DNA of 12,524 bases from Acidobacteriota bacterium. Lineage in GTDB: Bacteria; Acidobacteriota; Terriglobia; Acidiferrales; UBA7541. This document shows positions 6,655-12,524 of this stretch, in pieces; position 1 is the first letter of the stretch; the number at the start of each line of letters is the position of its first letter. The notes beneath the pieces were generated by a model. It was not told where the DNA came from and made no database searches. It worked only from the letters and a program-made list of their open reading frames with translations. The stretch spans positions 376 to 12,899 of the forward strand of contig PKUY01000233.1 of the NCBI GenBank assembly GCA_003131705.1, given 5' to 3'. Position numbers and translations under genes: made by a program.

Positions 6655-7731
6655 ATGACGCTATGCCCGGCGCGGCTGGAGCCCACCTTCAGTCCGCGCC
6701 CCTGGGGCTCGTTTTCACTCGGGCCGTTTTTCCCGGAAATGTCGAAGCTCGCCGAGCAGATCGGCGAAGCATGGATGACCGGCAGTGACTGCCGCTTCGC
6801 CGGCGGGCCGTTCGCAGGCAGGAAACTTGGCGAAGCGTGGCCCGCGATGCCGCCTGAGTGGACGGGAACTCTTGCGAAGCGTGGGGACAGTTTTCCCCTG
6901 CTTGTAAAATTCATTTTCTCCGAAGATAAACTTTCCGTGCAGGTACACCCCGACGACGAATACGCTACGCGCCACGAGCGGGCGGCCGGAGGGCGCGGCA
7001 AAACTGAAATGTGGTATGCAGTTCAATCGCGTCCGGGAGCGGAAGTGCTGGTGGGGCTTCACGCGGATATTACCCTCGAAAAATTCAAGCGCGCGATTGC
7101 CGATGGCACGGCCGAGGACTGTCTTCTGCACGTACCTTTGCGGGCCGGAGACGCGGTATTTGTGCCTGCAGGGACCGCGCATACGATTGGGGCCGGCCTG
7201 GTGCTCTGCGAAATCCAGCAGCATTCCGACATCACCTATCGTGTCTACGATTACAATCGCAGGGACGCGAAGGGAAAGGCGCGCGAGCTGCACGTTGAGA
7301 AAGCGCTCGATGTAATACGGTTCGGCCCGCAGAAGGGCGGGAAAGTCGATCCTGTGCGGGTCCGGAGAGATTCAATTACAAAGACGTATTACGCCGCGTG
7401 CCCGTATTTCGCGGCCGAAAAATGGGAATTCGGCAATCGAATCGAAACGGCCACTTCTCCGGAACATTTTGAGCTGCTTATTTTTCTGGAAGGCCGTGGC
7501 ACACTGCAATGGGGCGCTGAGCGTACCGAGTACGGTCCCGCGCAGGTATGGATGATTCCTGCGGCACTAGGAGAATATCATGTCGCGCCCGACGCCGACG
7601 CGTCTCCGGGCCCTGCTTCAGGTACTTCGTTACTACGGACCTACGTTCCGAGCGATTTGGCAGAGTATAGCCACCAGCTCCGCGAGCAAGGCGTGAGCGA
7701 GAAGGAATCGTCGCGTGTGATTCATCCATGA
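6655..7731 (+). CDS. manA: Mannose-6-phosphate isomerase (type I, zinc cupin)
   Basis: Interconverts fructose-6-phosphate and mannose-6-phosphate, the entry to GDP-mannose. 358 residues. Seen: PRPWGS near the N-terminus; SVQVHPDD with zinc ligands Gln96 and His98; GKTEMWYAV with Glu118; the cupin segment VFVPAGTAHTIGAG with His176; and EIQQHSDITYRVYDYNR (about 187-202), the active-site stretch with its conserved arginines. A C-terminal cupin-like half (ELLIFLEGRGTLQWG) follows. The reading frame stays open for some 300 bases further upstream, but that part lies inside the aminotransferase gene in another frame and does not look like ManA, so I start at ATG 6655, 16 bases after the aminotransferase stop. 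No strong Shine-Dalgarno is present, which suggests coupling to upstream translation. The stop overlaps the manC start (ATGA). Confidence 0.92.
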   Translation: MTLCPARLEPTFSPRPWGSFSLGPFFPEMSKLAEQIGEAWMTGSDCRFAGGPFAGRKLGEAWPAMPPEWTGTLAKRGDSFPLLVKFIFSEDKLSVQVHPDDEYATRHERAAGGRGKTEMWYAVQSRPGAEVLVGLHADITLEKFKRAIADGTAEDCLLHVPLRAGDAVFVPAGTAHTIGAGLVLCEIQQHSDITYRVYDYNRRDAKGKARELHVEKALDVIRFGPQKGGKVDPVRVRRDSITKTYYAACPYFAAEKWEFGNRIETATSPEHFELLIFLEGRGTLQWGAERTEYGPAQVWMIPAALGEYHVAPDADASPGPASGTSLLRTYVPSDLAEYSHQLREQGVSEKESSRVIHP

Positions 7732-8861
7732 GGGATCTTACGAAAAAATCGGCAAAGCTCGAATTGCTCTCCGCATGCGCCGTGCTTCTGGCCGGCGGGC
7801 GCGGCACACGATTTTGGCCTCGCAGCCGCATGCGCACGCCAAAGCAACTCCTGAACATTACCGGGAACCAAACCATGTTGTGCGAAACGATGGCGCGACT
7901 GGAATCGCTCATTCCCTCGCGTGATGTTTGGGTGGTGACGAATAGCGAGCAGGCCGTTGCCGTCCGGCGCGAATTGCCCGGAGTTCCCGCCTCGCATATT
8001 CTCGCGGAACCTGTGGGGCGTAACACTGCGGCAGCCATTGGTCTCGCCGCCGTCCATCTGGCGCACGAATATGGCGACGCATTGATGGCTGTGCTGCCCT
8101 CCGACGCCTACATCCGTGACGGCGCGGGGTATTGCAGCCTGGTTCGCGCCGCACTGGATCTGGCTCGCACGCCGGGCAATCTAGTCCTCCTCGGCATTCC
8201 GCCGACGCGTCCGGAAACCGGATACGGTTACGTCGAGCGTGCGGGCGCAAACGCGCGTCCCCGCGGCGTGGCGGCTTACGCTGTACGGCGTTTCACCGAA
8301 AAACCTGTGCTGGCTCTGGCCAAGAGATATGTTCGCTCCGGAAAGTATTTTTGGAATGCGGGAATGTTTTTCTGGCGCGCGTCTACGTTCCTGGAAAATT
8401 TGCGGACCTTCCTGCCCGCGACGCACGAACAGCTCCGCGAACTGGAAAAAACCATTGGCACTCGGCGATACGCCTCCGCGCTGAGGCGCATCTATCCGAA
8501 ACTCGAAAGCATCTCGGTGGATTATGCGGTCATGGAACCGGCGACTCGCATCGCGGGGGTTCCGCGGGTTTTCCTAATTCCCGCGGAAGTGGGTTGGAGC
8601 GACATCGGCTCCTGGGCCGCGGTCCACGAACTGCTTGCGTCGATGCCCGGCGCCAATGTCTCGGCCGGCCCATACTTGACGCTTGATGCGGAGGGGAATT
8701 TTTTCTGGAGTCCCAAAAAGTTTGTCGCCGCCATCGGCGTTCATGACCTCGTAGTCGTCGAGACCGACGACGCCCTCTTGCTCTGCTCTCGCGAACGCTC
8801 GCAAGACGTCGGCAAGATCGTCAAATGGCTGGAAGATCAGAAACTGAACCGCCTCCTGTAA
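7728..8861 (+). CDS. manC: Mannose-1-phosphate guanylyltransferase (GDP-mannose pyrophosphorylase)
   Basis: Joins GTP and mannose-1-phosphate to give GDP-mannose and pyrophosphate, supplying mannosyl donors for exopolysaccharide, lipopolysaccharide or glycoprotein. 377 residues, the short form without a fused isomerase domain, consistent with the separate manA. Seen: the nucleotide-binding signature LLAGGRGTRFWPRSR (20-34) with Lys39 of TPKQLL; EPVGRNTAAAIGLAA; VLPSDAYI (the Asp of this LPSD motif is a metal ligand); the sugar-binding FTEKP (189-193); WNAGMFFW (209-216); and GWSDIGSWAAVHEL near the C-terminal third. The ATG overlaps the manA stop by four bases (ATGA), so the two are translationally coupled. 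With manA and the mutase after the next gap, it completes the fructose-6-phosphate to GDP-mannose route. Confidence 0.95.
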   Translation: MRDLTKKSAKLELLSACAVLLAGGRGTRFWPRSRMRTPKQLLNITGNQTMLCETMARLESLIPSRDVWVVTNSEQAVAVRRELPGVPASHILAEPVGRNTAAAIGLAAVHLAHEYGDALMAVLPSDAYIRDGAGYCSLVRAALDLARTPGNLVLLGIPPTRPETGYGYVERAGANARPRGVAAYAVRRFTEKPVLALAKRYVRSGKYFWNAGMFFWRASTFLENLRTFLPATHEQLRELEKTIGTRRYASALRRIYPKLESISVDYAVMEPATRIAGVPRVFLIPAEVGWSDIGSWAAVHELLASMPGANVSAGPYLTLDAEGNFFWSPKKFVAAIGVHDLVVVETDDALLLCSRERSQDVGKIVKWLEDQKLNRLL

Positions 8862-9044
8862 TTCCCAACCTGGTCCGAGGTGTGACGCCGGTCCCCCGAA
8901 GCGGGCACTCTGGACCTCACCGCAAATCTTTACACCAACAACTGTTTGAAATCTCCCGCTGAACATGGCAACTTCGTTTGTAGAGGTATGTGTGATGAGA
9001 ATTGAAGCGTGTGTGCGAGCCGGATCGCGAAGCGGGCGCGCCCA

Positions 9045-9073
9045 ATTCTAATCGTAACTCCAGGAATTAGAAT
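9045..9073. repeat. Inverted repeat ATTCTAAT-13-ATTAGAAT before the mutase gene
   Basis: Two perfect 8-base arms (9045-9052 and 9066-9073) are separated by 13 bases, giving a 21-base centre-to-centre distance, about two helix turns. The right arm contains TAGAAT, a -10-like hexamer, and ends within the ATG of the 14-codon ORF at 9072. The spacer carries AGGA. It could be an operator over a promoter or an RNA hairpin hiding a ribosome site. The AT-rich arms stand out in GC-rich surroundings. Confidence 0.45.
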
Positions 9074-9097
9074 GTCGTCTAATGTACTGAAAACAAA

Positions 9098-9102
9098 GGG
9101 AG
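9098..9102 (+). promoter_or_regulatory. Shine-Dalgarno GGGAG supporting a CTG start of the mutase
   Basis: GGGAG lies 6 bases before CTG 9109, ideal spacing. In this frame a TGA stop at 9088-9090 bounds the region. No ATG, GTG or TTG occurs before the conserved FGTDGWRG, so this site is the best evidence for where translation begins. Confidence 0.45.
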
Positions 9103-9108
9103 TCAGTC

Positions 9109-10557
9109 CTGTCTAATCGCAACAACTCGGCTACGGCAAAATCGGCAGGCGTTGCAATTAAGTTCGGAACGGACGGCTGGCGCGGCGTCATCGCCGAGGA
9201 CTTCACTGACGAAAACATCCGCATAGTCGCGCACGCAATTGCGCGCTATGCGGTGCGCGCCGAGAAGCCCGGAAGCGGCATCGTGGTCGGCTACGACACT
9301 CGATTCGGGTCGGAGCGATTCGCCCGCGTAGCCGCTGAAGCCGTCGCTGCTACGGGGACTCCTGTGTGGCTTGCGGCCGAGGCGTGTCCTACTCCCGCGG
9401 TTTCGCTCCTCGTGAGGCTGCGCTGCGCGGCCGGCGGAATTCAAATCACCGCGAGTCACAATCCGTATCGCTGGAATGGAATCAAGTACAAGGCGAGCTA
9501 TGGAAGCTCGGCATCGTCGGCAATCGTTGCTCAGATTGAAACGGAACTCGCTACGGTCTTGCGCGGCGGCGTTCCCTCACTTCCCCCGCGTGGCGACTTG
9601 ATCCATTCGCTTGATGTACGCGCCCCCTATCTTGAAACGCTCGGGGGACTGGTGGATTGGGACCGCCTGCGCGCGTCGAAGTTTCGTTTTCTCATCGATC
9701 CGATGCACGGCGCGGGCCGCGGCCTGCTTCGCGAGATATTTCATCGGCACGGAATTGAAGCAGGCGAAATTCGTGGCAACCGCGATCCTCTGTTCGGCGG
9801 CGTAAATCCGGAACAGATTGAGCCGCATGTGGAAGCGTTACGAGTAGCGGTGCGCGCAGGCGGCTACGATGTGGGCTTCGCGCTCGATGGAGACGCGGAC
9901 CGCATTGGTGCCATCGACTACGATGGCACGTTCATCACGCCCCACCAGATATTTGCAATTCTCCTTTGGCACCTTGCGGGTGCGCGAGAACTCAAGGGCG
10001 GCGTCGCGAAATCATTCTCGACAACGAAAATGATCGACAAGATTGCCGAGAAATTCGGACGCAAAGTCTGGGAGACGCCCATTGGCTTCAAATATATCTG
10101 CGAACGCATGCTGGAGAGCGAAATCGTCCTGGGCGGCGAAGAAAGCGGCGGCATCGCTACGAAACTCTATCTCCCCGAACGCGATGCCACGGTCAGTGCG
10201 TTGCTTCTCGCCGAGGTAATGGCTTGGCATGGCAAGCGTCTGGGCGAGTTGGTCGCGATGCTCCATCGCGAATTCGGCGAGCATCACTACGGCCGTGTGG
10301 ACCTCACTTTGAAAGACGGTCAAAAAGAAAAGGCTCTGGAGCGTTTTGAGGATGCAAAATTCACAAAACTTCTCGACTGGCCAATCGTCGGTCGAGAGGA
10401 TTTAGATGGCGTAAAAGTCTATCTCGGAGAAATCGGATGGGCGATGGTCCGTGCTTCGGGCACTGAACCGATGCTGCGTGTGTATGTGGAAACAACGCGA
10501 GCGGATATCACGCGCCGGCTGCTCGACGACATCACATCGCTCGTCAAGAAACTCTGA
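9109..10557 (+). CDS. Phosphomannomutase/phosphoglucomutase (alpha-D-phosphohexomutase)
   Basis: Converts mannose-6-phosphate to mannose-1-phosphate (and often the glucose equivalents), the missing step between ManA and ManC. 482 residues from the proposed CTG, usual for the family (about 450-480). All four active-site loops are present: the phosphoserine loop ITASHNP (Ser116); the metal loop DGDADR (Asp260, 262, 264); the sugar-specificity loop GGEESGG (Glu344, Glu345, Ser346); and the phosphate-binding RASGTEPMLR (448-457). The conserved N-terminus IKFGTDGWRG begins at 9157, yet the first ATG/GTG/TTG in frame is GTG 9253, well inside the domain. A TGA at 9088-9090 closes the frame upstream. 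CTG 9109 with GGGAG is therefore the best start; the alternative is a frameshift joining the ATG at 9072. It is convergent with nusB. Context favours the mannomutase role (manB), but the substrate cannot be settled from sequence. Confidence 0.9.
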   Translation: MSNRNNSATAKSAGVAIKFGTDGWRGVIAEDFTDENIRIVAHAIARYAVRAEKPGSGIVVGYDTRFGSERFARVAAEAVAATGTPVWLAAEACPTPAVSLLVRLRCAAGGIQITASHNPYRWNGIKYKASYGSSASSAIVAQIETELATVLRGGVPSLPPRGDLIHSLDVRAPYLETLGGLVDWDRLRASKFRFLIDPMHGAGRGLLREIFHRHGIEAGEIRGNRDPLFGGVNPEQIEPHVEALRVAVRAGGYDVGFALDGDADRIGAIDYDGTFITPHQIFAILLWHLAGARELKGGVAKSFSTTKMIDKIAEKFGRKVWETPIGFKYICERMLESEIVLGGEESGGIATKLYLPERDATVSALLLAEVMAWHGKRLGELVAMLHREFGEHHYGRVDLTLKDGQKEKALERFEDAKFTKLLDWPIVGREDLDGVKVYLGEIGWAMVRASGTEPMLRVYVETTRADITRRLLDDITSLVKKL

Positions 10558-10581
10558 CCGCAGGTGTATCGAGCAGTATCA

Positions 10582-10602
10582 CCGCAATCTTGCGATTGGC
10601 GG
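10582..10602. terminator. Hairpin between convergent mutase and nusB genes
   Basis: CCGCAATC (10582-10589) and GATT-G-GCGG (10594-10602) form an 8-bp stem with a TTGC loop and one bulged G. It lies centrally in the 54-base gap between convergent stops, where a shared terminator is expected. No T-run follows on either strand, so the call is tentative. Confidence 0.35.
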
Positions 10603-10611
10603 AAATGGTAA

Positions 10612-11016
10612 TCAGGTTTTCAGCGACTTGAAAGCGGCGTCCAGAATTCCGTTGAGGAACGCAGGGGCTTCGGCGGAAGAGAATTTCTTGGCGAGCTCCA
10701 GAGCCTCGACGATGACAACTTTCGGCGGGGTGGTGCCAGTGCGGAGTTCGTAGATCGCCAGCCGAAGAATGCTTCGATCAACGGCCGCGAGGCGTTCCAA
10801 TCGCCAATTTTCCGCAAGCTTCTCGACAAGCTCGTCGATCTCACCGGCCTCGGCCACGGATCCCTCGAACAACTCGTCAGCGAATGCACGAGTCGATTCC
10901 GCCGCGCGTGCCGATTTCCAGAAAAGTTGTTCGACGCGCGCGGGTTCCTGACGAGTCATATCCCATTCAAACAGCATCTGCAGCGCAAACTCGCGTGATT
11001 TGCGGCGGAGCGTCAC
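10612..11016 (-). CDS. nusB: Transcription antitermination factor NusB
   Basis: NusB binds boxA RNA together with NusE (ribosomal protein S10) and forms the antitermination complex that keeps RNA polymerase processive over rRNA operons. 134 residues, normal length (about 130-150). Seen: RRKSREFALQMLFEWDM at the N-terminus, the typical first helix with the RNA-contacting basic cluster; FADELFEG; ENWRLERLAAVDRSILRLAIYEL, the strongly conserved central signature; VVIVEALELAKKFSS; and the C-terminal FLNGILDAAFK. It starts at GTG (11016-11014), which overlaps the ribH stop as GTGA, so it is translationally coupled. The ribH-nusB pairing is a common conserved arrangement in bacteria. It is the last gene of the - strand operon. 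Confidence 0.96.
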   Translation of the reverse strand: MTLRRKSREFALQMLFEWDMTRQEPARVEQLFWKSARAAESTRAFADELFEGSVAEAGEIDELVEKLAENWRLERLAAVDRSILRLAIYELRTGTTPPKVVIVEALELAKKFSSAEAPAFLNGILDAAFKSLKT

Positions 11017-11555
11017 AAGCGATGGCGTGCGCGCGGTGCGCGACGTACGGAGACCGGCGAATTTTTTGAGAGCTTCCGAGAGAGCCGAGCCATTTCGATC
11101 GCGCCCAGCCCCGCTTCGTAGCCTTTGTTACCGCCCTTGCCGCCCGCGCGGTTGATGGCCTGCTCGAGCGTATCGCACGTCAGTACGCAGAATCCCATCG
11201 GCACGCCCATATCGAGCTGTGCGAGTTGAATGCCGCGCGCCGTCTCGGAACAAACATAATCGTAGTGCGACGTTTCTCCCCGAAGAACGCAGCCGATGCA
11301 GATGATCGAATCGAACCGTCCGGTTGCGGCGAGTTTCTTTGCCGCGAGCGGAATTTCGAACGAACCGGGAACTCGCACGATTTCCAATTGTTCTTTGGTT
11401 GCTCCCGCGCGATCCAATGCGTTGAGCGCGCCGGCTAGCAGCCGGTCCGTGATGAAGCTATTGAACTGGCCGACAACGATGCCGAAGTGCAGTCCGGCTG
11501 CATCCAGCTCGCCGCCCTCGCCTGGGCGAGGGTTTGGTTTTCCGTGCGCCGCCAT
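11013..11555 (-). CDS. ribH: 6,7-dimethyl-8-ribityllumazine synthase
   Basis: Condenses 5-amino-6-ribitylamino-uracil with 3,4-dihydroxy-2-butanone 4-phosphate, the penultimate step of riboflavin synthesis. Family members assemble as pentamers or 60-mer capsids in the cytoplasm. 180 residues; the usual length is 150-160. Seen: FGIVVGQFNSFI (24-35), in which the conserved aromatic residue stacks on the substrate; VPGSFEIPLAAKKL (62-75); IGCVLRGETSHYDYV (87-101) with the proton-transfer His97; and LTCDTLEQAINRAGGKGGNKG (125-145), the second substrate's binding loop. The extra length is a glycine/proline-rich N-terminal arm of about 20 residues and a basic C-terminal tail (RRAPRARHRL) that runs into the GTGA overlap with nusB. 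It starts 19 bases after the upstream gene's stop, without a strong Shine-Dalgarno, suggesting coupling within the operon. Confidence 0.96.
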   Translation of the reverse strand: MAAHGKPNPRPGEGGELDAAGLHFGIVVGQFNSFITDRLLAGALNALDRAGATKEQLEIVRVPGSFEIPLAAKKLAATGRFDSIICIGCVLRGETSHYDYVCSETARGIQLAQLDMGVPMGFCVLTCDTLEQAINRAGGKGGNKGYEAGLGAIEMARLSRKLSKNSPVSVRRAPRARHRL

Positions 11556-11574
11556 CAGTTAGCACCCGCAATTT

Positions 11575-12524
11575 TTAAGGAGTCGCAAGCGGCACCAGAA
11601 TGTTGCCGCCACGCTGACGCGCTTCGTCGAGGCCTGCCTCGGCGCGGTTAATCCATTCGGTCACGCGATCCTCAGTGTCATCGCCCGGTCGCGACGACGC
11701 CTCGGCTACGATTGCGCTTGCCGTCAAATCTCGTTCACCCCAGGAAGGCCGCACCGTGGCGGCGATCTGCCGAAGCTTGTCCGCGAGAGCACGCGCGTTT
11801 TCAAGCGATGTGTTGGGTAAGACAAACACGAGCGACCACGCCGTGTATTTTACAGCGATATCGGTCTGGCGAACCGCCGAAGAAAGGGCGCGGGCGAGTT
11901 GTTCGACATATTGGTCCACTGCGGCGTCCCCATGCTGCCGCAGCAGTTCGCCGCCATGATCGATCTGGAGAACCACAAGGGAAAGCGGAGTGCCTTGCGC
12001 GCGCGCGCGATTCGATTCGACGAGCAGGCAATCAATGTACGCGCCGCGACTCAGCAATCCCGTTTTTTCATCGGCGCCGGCCAGAGAACGAACGAGCGAA
12101 CGCAACTGTGTGTGACTCACGGAAAGCACGAGCTGATCGCCCACCGCCTGAAGGAAATAACTTTCGTTGGGCTTCCATTTTCTCGCACCAGCGTCACCGA
12201 CGAGCAAGGCGCCCGAAGCCGCCTGAGTTTCTTTGTCCGTTAGTACGACGGCCAAGGCCGATTCCAAACCCAATTCACGCAGGCCTGGTGCGTTCGGGGC
12301 GTGAAGCTCGATCGCTCCCAGTGTATCGGGTGAAACTTTCGAAACCATCGCGACAATCGAGGGAATCCGCGACGCGCCTGCGGCAGCGATGCCCAGCGCA
12401 CAATACTCGGCTGTTAGCTGGAGCGCCTCGCCCGCCACTCCTATGGCCACCATGCATCGCGTCACGCCGAGATACTTACCAATCTCGTTTGCCGTTGTCG
12501 CCAGGACTTCGCGCGGTGTGGGCT
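11575..12524 (-). CDS. GAF domain plus degenerate GGDEF domain protein (N-terminus beyond window)
   Basis: The frame is open to the right edge of the window, so the GTG at 12465 is not a reliable start. The codons before it (PREVLATTANEIGKYLGVTRCMVAI) are the typical opening helix of a GAF domain. At least 315 residues are present. Part 1, roughly the first 155 residues: a GAF-type ligand- or light/redox-sensing fold, ending NESYFLQAVGDQLVLSVSHTQL. Part 2: a GGDEF-like domain recognisable by EKTGLLSRGAYIDCLL (for DxLTGLxNRRxF), PLSLVVLQIDH, QTDIAVKY and FVLPNTSLENARALADKLR. The catalytic GG(D/E)EF segment is replaced by TAWSL (11830-11844), so cyclic-di-GMP synthesis is not expected. It more likely serves as a sensor or protein/ligand-binding module. 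It is 19 bases upstream of ribH, in the same operon. Confidence 0.78.
   Translation of the reverse strand, partial: PTPREVLATTANEIGKYLGVTRCMVAIGVAGEALQLTAEYCALGIAAAGASRIPSIVAMVSKVSPDTLGAIELHAPNAPGLRELGLESALAVVLTDKETQAASGALLVGDAGARKWKPNESYFLQAVGDQLVLSVSHTQLRSLVRSLAGADEKTGLLSRGAYIDCLLVESNRARAQGTPLSLVVLQIDHGGELLRQHGDAAVDQYVEQLARALSSAVRQTDIAVKYTAWSLVFVLPNTSLENARALADKLRQIAATVRPSWGERDLTASAIVAEASSRPGDDTEDRVTEWINRAEAGLDEARQRGGNILVPLATP

Larger units (their letters stand above)
8862..9108 (+). other. Leader region between manC and the phosphomannomutase gene
   Basis: 247 bases. It holds a 28-codon ORF (8965-9051, MATSFVEVCVMRIEACVR...), whose internal ATG at 8995 has a GAGG eight bases upstream. It also holds a 10-bp palindrome GGGCGCGCCC (9034-9043), an 8-bp inverted repeat (9045-9073) and a 14-codon ORF (9072-9116, MSSNVLKTKGVSPV), which has AGGA six bases upstream and overlaps the mutase start. 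Neither small ORF resembles a known peptide. No clear terminator for manC was found. The region may simply be spacer, or a regulated leader. Confidence 0.4.

Noticed and set aside
6255..7001. A 248-codon open frame on the - strand
   Set aside because: It spans the aminotransferase-manA junction in antisense and resembles no family. Both + strand genes there have clear motifs.
8132..8686. A 184-codon + strand frame inside manC
   Set aside because: It overlaps manC in another frame, and its composition is that of a shadow frame.
8898..9036. Two copies of CGAAGCGGGC in the manC-mutase gap
   Set aside because: Only about 10 bases long in GC-rich DNA, with no further symmetry or flanking features.
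1..12524. CRISPR arrays, tRNA or rRNA genes, transposases, attachment sites
   Set aside because: No regularly spaced repeats, no tRNA-like cloverleaf sequence, and no transposase or integrase motif was seen on either strand.

Overview
The window carries ordinary chromosomal genes of a GC-rich soil-type bacterium. The gene mix and protein style (GAF/degenerate-GGDEF protein beside ribH-nusB, a separate GDP-mannose pathway, a secreted PQQ dehydrogenase) suggest an Acidobacteriota genome. This is an inference from gene content; no rRNA or other phylogenetic marker is present. There are no mobile elements, CRISPR arrays or tRNAs. Both ends cut through genes.

Left part, all + strand: the C-terminal part of a PhoU phosphate regulator (1-401); a divergent MetF-type methylenetetrahydrofolate reductase (522-1382); a 215-base gap with weak hairpins; then a secreted double NTF2-like protein of unknown function (1598-2578) and, 61 bases on, a PQQ-dependent quinohemoprotein alcohol dehydrogenase with a C-terminal cytochrome c domain (2640-4721). 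The last two form a likely exported pair. The dehydrogenase carries the Asp-x-Asp active-site signature associated with lanthanide-dependent enzymes.

Middle part, + strand: coaD (4800-5297, coenzyme A synthesis); a structured gap; a class I (type Ib-like) aspartate aminotransferase (5427-6638); manA (6655-7731) and manC (7728-8861, ATGA overlap); a 247-base leader with small ORFs and an inverted repeat; then a phosphomannomutase/phosphoglucomutase (9109-10557). ManA, the mutase and ManC together convert fructose-6-phosphate to GDP-mannose, the donor for polysaccharide and glycan synthesis. The mutase has no ATG/GTG/TTG start before its conserved N-terminus. It seems to begin at a CTG behind a good Shine-Dalgarno sequence, unless the sequence contains a frameshift.

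Right part, - strand and convergent with the mutase: a GAF plus degenerate GGDEF protein running in from beyond the window edge (to 11575), ribH (11555-11013) and nusB (11016-10612). They are tightly packed as one operon, with ribH and nusB sharing a GTGA overlap.

I found no wholly new multi-gene system. The points most worth a second look are the predicted lanthanide signature, the non-canonical start and leader architecture of the mutase gene, two candidate leaderless promoters (metF, coaD), and the GGDEF domain that has lost its catalytic motif.
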